Positions 50,934 to 60,897 of a stretch of 64,000 nucleotides of DNA are shown here, piece after piece. The DNA comes from Phialophora verrucosa (lineage: Eukaryota > Ascomycota > Eurotiomycetes > Chaetothyriales > Herpotrichiellaceae). Every line of letters starts with the position of its first letter. The first letter of the stretch is position 1. The position numbers and the translations under genes are program-made. The stretch covers positions 248,001 to 312,000 of the forward strand of contig MSED01000015.1 in assembly GCA_002099365.1 (NCBI GenBank), written 5' to 3'. A model generated the notes under the pieces. The model saw only the letters and a list, made by a program, of their open reading frames with translations. It had not been told where the DNA came from and did no database searches.

Positions 50934-52318
50934 TCAGGTGAGAACGGACCTCTTCGCTGGGACAGGCGGTGGTGGTGGCTTCTTGGCTCGCGACGGAGGC
51001 GGAGGCGGGGGACCGCTCTTCTTGCTTGTCAAAGGAGTTGCTTCGCTGCCATGAGATGTGGCAGGCGATATGGCTTGATCGCCATAACCCCGGTCGGAGC
51101 TATTAGTGTAAGACCCAGAATCGTCTCCGAAGACGTCCTGGTCATCCACATTGCGCAGGTTTGATCTTGCGGTTCGAATCATCAACGAATCACTTGGGAT
51201 GCGGGCAATCCCCGGTCTAGTGGCAGGCGACAAATCCCTGCTGGGCTGAGGAGAGTCGTTAAACGTAGTGGCTCTGGCATAGTTTGGGCGCAGCTGGGGC
51301 GCGGGTGAATAGTCGGATGCTTGATCCACATATCGGTTGCTCCGAGAAGTCGTGATCTTTGGGCGCACTTCGACCGGGGCTTCCTCAATTGGCTCGGCGT
51401 TCTGGGTATATGAGCGAACAGTGTTCGACCTAGATCGCGGGTTAGGCCGGCCGCCACGAGTCGGTAACGCCCTGAAGTTCATCAGAAAAGTCGGGCGCAG
51501 GACGTCGGACGGTAGACTTACCTGGCGGGCCACTCGCTCTTCAATTGCAACAAGGCTTCTCTGCATTTATCGTGGTATGCCAATTCGGCATCGAGAAATG
51601 ATCCAAGTTCCGCGACGCTTTCGGGATCAGCGTCGCGAATTTCTTGCATTCTGCGGTGAACATCATCCTCTGATTCTTCGTATTTGGCTTTCTGCGTGCG
51701 CAACTCCTCCTCCACCCGAAAATCTTCCTTCTTGGCTTTCTGCATCTTTGCAAGGGACGTATCATATGCAAGTCGACGCGTCTCCAGTCGCTTGCGGGCG
51801 GCTTGGTACTCTTTCATCTGGACGATAGACCGCTCAAGAGACTCCAGCCAGCCGGTCGTGGCGCTGACAATATATGTCTCCTGGGCCCGTGCGAGTCTTT
51901 CTTGTGTGCGACCAAACACTGTCTTGTCAGCTAGATATCTCGCTGCGTCGCCAAGAGGTACTCACTGTTCAGACATTGGCCGTACTCGGAATCTGACTCG
52001 AATTCGTCGCCGTGGGAGATCATGGTACCGCCCATGTAGGCGATTGGAAGAGTCTTCTCCTTGCCCTCCACTTCGGACCGCTTGGAGATTGCTTTAATGT
52101 AGGCATTCATCGATCGCTGCATTTTCTCGAGGCCTAAAGTTGACTTAGCATTGACACGACCACGGGTGATCCAGTGACAGCAGGTACGCACCCTCCTGAC
52201 GCAGACCCATCTCAAGCTCGAGCGCCTTGAAATCGTCCGACACATTGGTCTTGATCTCTCCTCCCATACGCTCTCCCGCCCATTGTTTAAAACGATCGAG
52301 TTTCTTGTTGACATTCAT
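50934..52318 (-). CDS. BAR-domain membrane-curvature protein
   Basis: Four exons on the minus strand: 52192-52318, 51966-52133, 51522-51918 and 50934-51471; 409 aa. The N-terminus MNVNKKLDRFKQWAGERMGG is a typical amphipathic BAR start. Residues 1 to about 235 form the BAR coiled-coil dimer (SDDFKALELEMGLRQEG, LEKMQRSMNAYIKAISKRSE, GWLESLERSIVQMKEYQAAR, LRTQKAKYEESEDDVHRRMQ). The tail is disordered and ends in proline-rich ligands, GPPPPPPSRAKKPPPPPVPA, which could bind SH3 domains. There is no SH3 domain of its own, unlike Rvs167. It probably shapes endocytic or Golgi/endosomal membranes and recruits actin regulators. All three introns are 47-58 bp with standard GTGCGT, GTGAGT or GTAAGT donors. 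Confidence 0.9.
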
Positions 52319-53462
52319 GATGGGGGTCGCAAGATGGTGGTGCTTGTGTGCAATTTGCAGAGGGTGGGAGGAGGTTAAATGAGTGGTTTGATAGTGCTGA
52401 TGGTGCGATTGATAAGGGAAGGTGTAATGTTATGTATGCTCGCTGCGCCCTTGGTGAGCAACGGAGCAGTCGGATCGGACTGCAGTTGATTCTGGTCTTC
52501 TGACTGGAATGCTGAGCTGGGCTACGGAGCATAAACAAGCGAAAGAAATAAAGTCCGACGGGCAGGCTGAGCGAGGTCAGAATATACAAGGCAGTAATAA
52601 ACGATTGTCTTCGCTGACAGCGTCGAACGAGGGACGAGATCCAACAAAATCCAGGCCGAACAACGAGTGCATCAAGTGTCCCGTGGGATGATGCAGCGAT
52701 TGTGCAAGTCCGCATTGCCGTTGCAGCGACGCGCACCAATGCATCCTCTTTAAGCTTTCTGGAACCCAGGAACCCTTGAACCCTTTCGTGTCCCTGGCCG
52801 AGTTCCACCAAGCAACCAACACCAGTGGCTTCTGGCTCCTGCCCCTGATCTCAAACTCTGCTGCGGGGCCTGGTCAATGCTTCACTCTCTCGACATTCTT
52901 CTGAAACAACACGCCACCATCTGAAAACATGAATGTCCACGAGCATTCAACATGGCGCGAAGGGTGTTTCTATTTTCTCACATATCCTTCCAGGCGTTCT
53001 ACACTACAGTAGGCAGTAAGCGTTCATGCACGAGGGAGTGATGTAAGCACGAGGTGCATGCACCAGCGTGGCAGACATTGCTCGATATAAATTTCTAGTT
53101 CCGGAGTGGCACACAGATACTTTTTGGACGCCAAGGGCCGTGGCTTTGAGCTTGAGAAATAGAGAATAGGGGGGTCGAATCTCTCAAATACTGATTTGAC
53201 GGTGACGCACGCAGGGAAGATCTCGATACACAATGCGATGAACATCTTCCGATCTTTGCAATTGATCTTCGTTGTGACACTGGGGCTCACGGTTTCCACT
53301 TGTTTCGCCTCTACACTAGGCTTTGCTGAACCTGGATGCACATGTTGGCAGTCTTCGTCACCATAATCTGGAACCGTATTTCCTTTCTCCGGAGGAAATG
53401 TCGCTCGCGGAGCCCTAACACAACCCACGTATTTTCGCAATCCTCTAATGCATACTCCATAC
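52319..53462. other. Intergenic, 1.1 kb
   Basis: Upstream flank of the BAR gene and 3' flank of RPL2. Open frames here (for example 52287-52811 minus and 53024-53608 minus) show no family features and overlap the flanking exons in other frames. Confidence 0.35.
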
Positions 53463-54427
53463 CTATTCCTTGGTCTTCTGGGTACCGCGAAGCAGACCAG
53501 TTCTCCGGGCAGCAATGAGACCAGCCTTTTGACCTTGAGCAGCGTATCGAGAAATGGTAGAAGCCTTGCCGATGTGCTGATGGTTACCACCACCGTGAGG
53601 GTGGTCAACGGGATTCATGGCAACACCACGAGTCTTGGGCCACGAGTTGCGCTTCACGGCGAACTTGTGCTTGGCGCGAGACGCCTCTGTGATAGATGTC
53701 AGCCCGTCCTTGTGCCAGTACACTGATCTTTGACCACATACTGAGCATCGGCTTGTCGGTTCGTCCACCGCCAGCGACAATACCAATCATGCCTCGAGCT
53801 GAGCTGAGCACGACCTTCTTCGCGCCCGAAGGAAGCTTCACTCGGGTCTTGCCTTCGTCGGGGTTGTGTCCAATGACGGTGACATAGTTGCCAGACGTTC
53901 GTCCCAAAGCACCTCGATCCCCGGTCTTCTCCTCGACATTGGAGACAACGGTACCTTCAGGCACTTGTCCCAATGGCAGAACATTGCCGACACTCAAAGC
54001 CGCATTCTTTCCAGCGTAGATGAATTGACCGGTCTATAAATTTGTTAGCGCCCAAACGCTCCTCCAGGACCTTCAAACATACGTATAGACCTTCGGTAGC
54101 GATGAAGATTTCGGTTCTCGACTTTGGCGAATATGGGTCGCGAAACTTCACCTTGGCAAGAGGCGCACCCCGGCCAGGGTCATGAATGATCTCTTGGACT
54201 ATGCCTCGAATGTAGCCATGCTTTTCTGCGAAGTCGAGGGTTCGGAATTTGGCAGCACCGACTCGAAGACGGGTGTGACTCGCTATCGAAACGGTCAGTA
54301 AACGGTGAGGAAGAATTGAGCAATTCCGGCAACATGGTGAAAGGGACCACAGGAGACCGATGAGGAGATCAGACATACTGAAAATAGAGCCACGACCCTT
54401 TCTCTGATTTCTGATGACTCTACCCAT
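53463..54427 (-). CDS. RPL2: 60S ribosomal protein L2 (uL2)
   Basis: Four exons on the minus strand: 54379-54427, 54083-54282, 53742-54033 and 53463-53686; 254 aa, the exact length of yeast Rpl2. The start MGRVIRNQRKGRGSIF joins to TSHTRLRVGAAKFRTLDFAE. Family blocks include GQFIYAGKNAALSVGNVLPL, LSSARGMIGIVAGGGRTDKP and the highly conserved AMNPVDHPHGGGNHQHIG, whose His is essential near the peptidyl-transferase centre. uL2 is one of the most conserved proteins of the large subunit. The short 5' exons and three introns are typical of fungal ribosomal protein genes. High expression is expected. The first intron (96 bp) is the longest. Confidence 0.96.
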
Positions 54428-55315
54428 GGCGGCGCAGAGTTGTCGAGAAGTTGGCGACGATGAGGTCGAAATCAGATTCAGCAAGTTCGGAGTGGTCGCA
54501 GTTGCTGTTTGTGCGCACCCAGCCGAACTCTTGGCAAAAATCCTCTACGGACGAGTGTAGAGTGATTAGGTGCAAGAGTTGATGCACCCTGGACACAACA
54601 ATAGAACCCCGACCTGTTTCTCCCCATTATTTGTACGTGCGAACTTTGACCGCACTTCATCATGAGCATCAACTGGCGGTAGCTACTCTCATGAAACACA
54701 CCATCAAGAGAGTGCCACCTCTACTTAGACTATTACACTTCTGTTATCTTTACAAGAATATGTACAAAGGGCAGAAAGAGACGCTCTGCTTACGCGGCCG
54801 ATTCTAACCTAAGCACGACTTGTCTCGCTCTTCCAAAGCTGTCTTGGACTGCTTCGGCCTTTTTTCCGGAGGGTCGGAAGTCAGCATGTCGAAGCTTGGG
54901 AGATAGCCGCAAGCTTCCACCATCAGACCTCAGTTAGACATCCTGTTCAGAAGAAAAGACAAACACTCAACACAAAATACCAGCATAAAGTACAGGACAG
55001 GATTACGGGGCCATGACTTGCGGAACCAGGCCACTGGAAAAGCTCTGAATGATTCGCCTAGCATGGAGCCATTTCTTCGACGCCATGTCCCTTGCACAAG
55101 GTCGATATTTGGAGCCAATAACATGCCGCTCCGAAGGTGAGGAGGAGTAGTCCTGCTCAGACTGACTGTGAGTTGAATTGAAGTGAAGCTTGTTCTCCCT
55201 TTTCTTCTTGCTTGCTCAAGCAGGAAAATGCCTGCCAGATTCATTTTTCATCCGTACAAAGGAGATTACTCGTTCAGTCCGGATTATATGATTTGCCCAA
55301 TGATGCATGATCTAG

Positions 55316-55540
55316 TCCTGCTCTGCCTTTGCTGGAGCCGTTGATCCCCCTGCGCCTGCCCGGCGACATTCTTCTGTGCCCCCGAAGAAGCTTAACAAAG
55401 AAGATGAAGAAAGCCAAGAAGCCGAAGGTGACGATGATGACGATGGCGAGGACGACGACAATGGCGACACGGACTCCGCCGGACTCAAGACGGGCAGTTT
55501 TATCTATGCTTTTGAAACCACCAAAAAATTTGCAAATTGA
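55316..55540 (+). other. Acidic open frame, possible orphan exon
   Basis: A 74-codon frame bounded by TAG upstream and TGA at 55538. It encodes a basic start (VPPKKLNKEDEESQEAEGD), then a run of Asp/Glu/Gly, then AGLKTGSFIYAFETTKKFAN. The upstream TAG is part of a TCTAG acceptor-like site, so this could be a 3' exon, but no matching first exon with an ATG was found. The strong DNA bias (GATGAC repeats) could also produce such a frame by chance. Confidence 0.25.
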
Positions 55541-56058
55541 AACTTACAAAAGGTACGCTTTGAAAAGACTCGAATACTTTGCCGCTATGACTGACAACAA
55601 TCACAGACATCTATGTATCCATTTGTCCCCCTAGCGTATAGATCATGTCAAAGTTTCGGCTCGCCCAGCTGGGGATTGTGCTCTATTCGGTCGCCTTGCG
55701 GCCAGAAGGCCCTTTATCTTTCCAATTCCAACAGAGGCAGGAAACTCGCGATCGGACGTCGAAGCGCTTTTCATAAGCTGCACCTTTCCATCGTGGGGCA
55801 CTACTCTGGACTTCACACCACTGCAGGTGCCCTGCCATCACGAGTTACAATCCACGTCGATACGACAAGCCCGATAATCTCTACGGTGGGTTCAGCCAAC
55901 TGCTTAAAACCAAGCAGAGATCCAAGACACCCTTGATTATATACATTTGTCGTGCGTATAGTGGTGTTGGGGCTATCGAAGGTATCCTGTTGCACTGGAG
56001 CAACACTGTTATGGCAGGAGAAGGGAGCGTGTGATGGAGTGTGCCCGCAATCACTGGA

Positions 56059-56233
56059 GTTTCAAGTCAACTTGGAAAGGGGTGACAGATTCGTCACGCT
56101 TGGCACGATTGGTTCCTGCCAAAGCTCCCGCTATGTCTGACATCCAACACTAAAAGTTGCTCACCGTGTTTCTGTCGAAGCTTTAGGGAGGAGAAGTGTC
56201 CCGCTCCATATCAAATGCAAGTCATTGGCCGTC
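56059..56233. repeat. Degenerate duplicate, copy 1
   Basis: Two blocks, 56059-56110 (with AACTTGGAAAGGGG and ACGCTTGGCA) and 56206-56233 (CATATCAAATGCAAG, TCATTGGCCGT), recur in the same order at 57368-57420 and 57588-57614, with about three-quarters identity or better. Non-coding, probably an old duplication or mobile-element relic. Confidence 0.5.
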
Positions 56234-57367
56234 CTCGCTGTGCACGAGGTTGAGGAATTCTTGGCTTCTGTAGGGTGGTGCAGCTGCATACTCACGTAGA
56301 ACAAGAGCGGGCCATGCTTTCATTGGCCAGTTTAGCGTTCCTTGGCTCTTGCCGCAGACACCGATTTTCCGATAGCACCTCATTCCTCAACCCAACCTCA
56401 ACTTCTCTGTCTTTTCGCTGTCGTTACAACCCCAATGGCTCAATTACCCAGCACGAATTTGACCCTGCTGTCGCTCTTCTCGCTCATTGATGCTAGCATC
56501 CCCTTTCATGATGCTTGCACACTGCCGTTCTCCAATGGTTTTGCGATGGCCTAAGCCTGTTGATCTTTTGAGCAGAAAAGTCCTGGTGCCATCACCAGCT
56601 ACTTTGCTCAAGTTGAATTTACTTATAGTACATCTATGTTGCTACTGGTAGGTTTCTTCGAGCCTAGGAGATGGTCTGAAGCGTCTGGGGCCTTCTCAGG
56701 TGCTGCAATCGATTCCAATCAAGCCAATCATTTTGCCGGCTGCGGAACTACTCCTCAGCATAATTCTGGCCGAAAATTTATTTTCATCCATCAAGATGGA
56801 CTGCAAAACTTCTGGCCCGCGAGAGTTGTTCCATGATAATGCGGGCTTGGGGTCTGCGGCATGCCTCAATTTCGCCGATTCCGCGCACTCACAATTCCCT
56901 GGAACACCCCTCTTTAATGACAGGCGCCAAAAACTTTCACATTTGGGCTCACTCAACTCCGCAGGACCAGCCAGCGATAGCAAGACTCTGTTATTCATAC
57001 GGAGTTCCAGTTCATTACGCTATTTCCAGCATTCCGTGATCGTATTGAGGCTGCTGAAACCACTACAGAATTGACAAGCAGACCTCTATGATGCCCAAGC
57101 ATTCAGCCCCGGAAGTCAGTGCCCAAGCTGCGAAGTTTGGTGAGCTGGCACCCGGCAAAGGACGCCGGATAACCCCGCGTTTTCTCGGGGAATACTAGTG
57201 CCAACCAGGATGCAAGGCCTGGGAATGCTGGGCCGCAGCAAGAGGCACCGGGCTAGGCGCGGCTGATGAACGTGAATGACATGGAAGGCAGGATGAAGCC
57301 TCGAGGGCCCAAGGTGTTTGAAAGAGAAATGGTTTCATTGTGGACGAGAGGGCTAGGGATCGCCGGG

Positions 57368-57614
57368 GTTGCAGGTCAAATTGGAAAGGGGCCTCAGAAT
57401 TCGGGACGCTTGGCATGATGCCCTCCCAACAAAAACGTCGAGGGCCCTATTGTTCAACAACCAAGAGCCTTTGGGTATGTTCTGGCCGATGCTTGTGAAG
57501 GAAGATCAGCTGTCCTGCTCTGGAGGGCCTGATGTCGATGTTGATGTCGGTGTGAAGCAGACTGCGGATGACAGTCATTCCCAGGGTACATATCAATGCA
57601 AGCCATTGGCCGTG
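57368..57614. repeat. Degenerate duplicate, copy 2
   Basis: The counterpart of 56059-56233, in the same orientation about 1.3-1.4 kb downstream. Copy 2 has extra sequence between the two conserved blocks. Confidence 0.5.
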
Positions 57615-57773
57615 TAGCGCGTAACTTGCCTCGAACGCGCCAAGTTTAATTCAATTCAGACCGCTTCCTGGATATTTTCTACGTCGCCATTACTTCCCCC
57701 GTCTGTGCTCTTGCTCAACACACAACGTCGCGTCTGTTCAACTTTCGCGCATCCTGCTCCACCACCCATAAAC

Positions 57774-59716
57774 ATGGCCGACTCTGACTCTTCATCACTG
57801 TCATCTGCACCGTCCTCGGATGATGAAGAGATGGTTCAGAAAATGACGTCGAAACCCACAGGATTGGATCGATACTTCAAGCCAACACCCAAGACCGAAG
57901 CCACGCCTGAACCTCCTAAACGCGCGCCCTCGCCCCCTCACGAGTACACCCTGGCCGACAATGAAGCAATCGCGTTCATTGTCATGTTCAGAAGCCGTTT
58001 CAGCGATGCGTTTCCCAAGTCTCTGCCCAATTATGGCCCGCAAGACATTGAAAGAGGGGTATCGGGAGAACATCCCGATGAGCATGTCGAGAGACTTCTC
58101 TGCGCGCTCTTGGGCCTGGTGCTGAACAGGAAAAAGGATGTCGAGTGAGTACTCCCGACAATCTACAAGTATACAGGAGGGCCCCCTTGCTAACCTTGAC
58201 TAGACGCGGGCACTATGGCCGAGCACTCGAAGATGCGATCTCTTCGCACCACAGCCAGTGGCCGACTGCATGGAAAGGCATCAATCCTATACATGGCGGA
58301 AAGAACTTTAACAACATGAGCGCGGAAGAGCGAGTACGCGTCGCACTCTCCTCTAACTGACGCGAGGCTAATACCTTGATAGTTGAGCCTCCTGAAAGCA
58401 CTCGCTCTATGGTCCCTCAACTCCTCCGATGCCGTACAAGCGATCATCAAAGAATCATACAAGCAGACGCGGCGAGACGACGACCGCAATCAGCCGCGCA
58501 GCGTCCAGCCGTGGTTCTCAGACCAGTACCGCCGCAAATACTGGCTGATAGAAGGACAAGACGATTCACACTTCCGCATCTACAGAGAGAATGATGGGAA
58601 AACAGCAAAGACAAACACTTGGTTCAGCGTGGCCGAGTCGATTCCGGATGTGATTGCTCTGGCAGACAAATTCGCAGAGGAGCACACATCGAACTCGAAA
58701 GTCATCAGTGACAAACTGAGGGCCGCTATTCCAAGATTTGAAGTCGGTGAAGAGGTAGGCATCGGGGCCCCAGAAGCTATGTGTGGTATATACTGACCAT
58801 TCCGCAGAAGCGCAGACGCCGCGACTACCGCATTGCCCGCAAAGCCGCCTTCGCTCGACCCGATCCAGGATTTTCACTCTACGAAGGGAGAACGCGAGGC
58901 AAGAGAATGCGATATACTTATTCGGACGACGATTTTGGCTCAGACGAGACAAGCAGGCGATCTGCCCGAAATTCGGGCATTTCTACACCCCTGGAGACTG
59001 GCCCTACCGTTACAGCGAGCGGCAGACAGGTGAAGTCAAGAGTTGGCGGAGTATACGGCGAGACTATGCTCGTTGACCAGAGGAAAGAATTGGAACGAGC
59101 AGCAGGTGAAGGACACTTTACTGAGACAAGTGAAGACATGCCAACCACAGTGGCAAATAGTCATGGTATGAGAACATCAAGATCAGGACGACAAGTTAAG
59201 CCTCCGCGACCCAGATACGGCGATATTGGTGGCTCGGACGAAAGCGACGAGGCTCAGTCATCAGGCAAAGAATGGAGCGGCAACGAAGATGAACCAGACG
59301 AGTCCGAGCCAGAGTTTGACGGTGAAGACGACGATCAAGACGAAGACATGGATGAGGAGGTTTCGGGGGACGACGAGGCAGAAGAGGATGAAAATACTCA
59401 AGAGAGTCTGGTCGTGCAATTGAGATATCGAAAAGGAAGACAGACGCCGGCCCCGACCACCGCGACAACAGCCCAACCGCCGCCCTCTCATCAGCAAGCG
59501 CCCAACAGTAATGGGATCGAAGTGGTTATCAATGGTACAAAACCAGTGAAACCTTCTCAAGCACCAGACGCGGCGACTATGGGCGACACAACCGAAATGG
59601 CACCACGCTTGAAGCTGATGAATGGAACCAACAGCAACAACTCACCGCATTATCCCCTACCACAAGCACCTCGTCCGGTAGTCGAAATTCCAGTGCACTC
59701 CATGGACATGTCTTGA
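57774..59716 (+). CDS. WHIM-type (DDT/WHIM) chromatin-associated protein
   Basis: Four exons: 57774-58144, 58204-58333, 58383-58754 and 58808-59716; 593 aa. After an acidic Ser-rich head comes a helical block, LADNEAIAFIVMFRSRFSDA, like the DDT region of remodeller partners. A second helical block (LLKALALWSLNSSDAVQAII) follows, then a WHIM-type segment, PWFSDQYRRKYWLIEGQDDS (near residues 204-223). WHIM motifs contact ISWI-type ATPases and linker DNA. The C-terminal half is disordered and acidic (Asp/Glu run near 430-500), with two basic GRQVK motifs that look like AT-hooks. The likely role is an accessory subunit of an ISWI-like or related complex, in the nucleus. The precise yeast counterpart (Ioc-type or Rsf1-like) is unclear. 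Confidence 0.78.
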
Positions 59717-60897
59717 CATATCGGAGACCATGTGAACGACGATGAAGGCGAAAAGGCAACCCAGCGGGCGAGCAGGATCTGCAAGACGTTACTGTAACAA
59801 TGATGTGTACCAACCACTCGCTCAAGATGGATGCTAGACGACAGACAAGCAGAGCACCCACTGCTCATGCAGATACGTTGGTACCAAATCGACGGGTGCC
59901 ATAACATAGATGGAGGGGAGGAATGGAGTCAACCAACAACCACCATAGAAGGAATGATGTGGGCATGACATGAAACACAGAATCATCGTTGAGCACTGAC
60001 TGTTACTGTACCACAATAAGCAGCGTGACAAGTTGTGATCATTCACAGGTCGTCGATAACCATCATCCCACTGATATCAAGCCCTACGCACCCAATAAGC
60101 CGCGCCTATGTACTAGGCAGGTACGTACGCTCTAGAAAGCGCAGACCCTACGGCGTATGTACATACGGCCTTGATTCCCGGGTCTCCAATCTTCCCACAC
60201 GAACGCAGGGATGGCCCGCCCATGATATCATTCCATCATATCCTTTCAGTGCCATTCGGGAGGTCGTCATCGTGCCCTTGATGTAGTGCTGTATGGATGC
60301 CTCTCCGGATATCCCCGACGCACTATGTATGTAGACACGGCGAATGCGCGGCGCAGTACTGTATTTATCATCCAAGCCGGAGTTGTATGAGATCTCCAAA
60401 GAGGGTCCATAGATACAATATGTAGGTAGCAGAAGGTGCGAGGGATCTTAGGTTCAGTACTGTACTGTAGAGATGAGGTCCCGATATACAGACAGGGAGT
60501 ACCTCGTACTGGTACGGTCGAATGAACTGGTTCCATCCTGCCGCGCGTCAAAATTGCTATATGCACATCTCACTCAATCTGCTGTACGCTGTACAGTGTT
60601 CTTTTTGGGGGGGGGGTGTTGAATATGGTCTTCCAGAAACTTGAATTCAGGCATCACACAGTAAGTACTCCAGCACTCGTTTCTGTACTACCAGGGTGTC
60701 TACCTACATACCTACTGACAAGGTACTTTACTTCCCTGTATGCACATGGTCCCTTCCTCCGCTAGTAATATACACAGTACATGGCCAGAACGCAGTCCTG
60801 GCTTGAAGTTTGATAGTCAAAACATGGAGATCAAGGAAATTTGTGTTCATTGCCGGGAACAACACGTAGACGGCGGTGTCTCGTACGGGAGAAATCC
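59717..60897. other. Convergent spacer, 1.2 kb
   Basis: Spacer between the ends of the WHIM-type gene and STE11. It is rich in GTAC/TACTGTAC words (for example 60453-60470). A G10-11 run lies near 60607-60617. No coding frame is supportable. Confidence 0.4.

Larger units (their letters stand above)
54428..57773. other. Gene-poor spacer, 3.3 kb, with degenerate duplication
   Basis: Between RPL2 and the WHIM-type gene. It contains a possible acidic exon (55316-55540) and a degenerate duplicated sequence (56059-56233 versus 57368-57614). No complete gene with start, splice sites and stop could be built. Short Met-led frames (for example at 56342 and 56700) lack coding signals. The last few hundred bases are the promoter of the downstream gene. 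Confidence 0.4.

Noticed and set aside
53024..53608. 194-codon minus-strand frame downstream of RPL2
   Set aside because: It overlaps the RPL2 last exon in another frame and has no recognisable features.
60607..60617. Second poly-G run as a functional element
   Set aside because: A short G run in a convergent spacer with no associated structure or gene; likely simple slippage.
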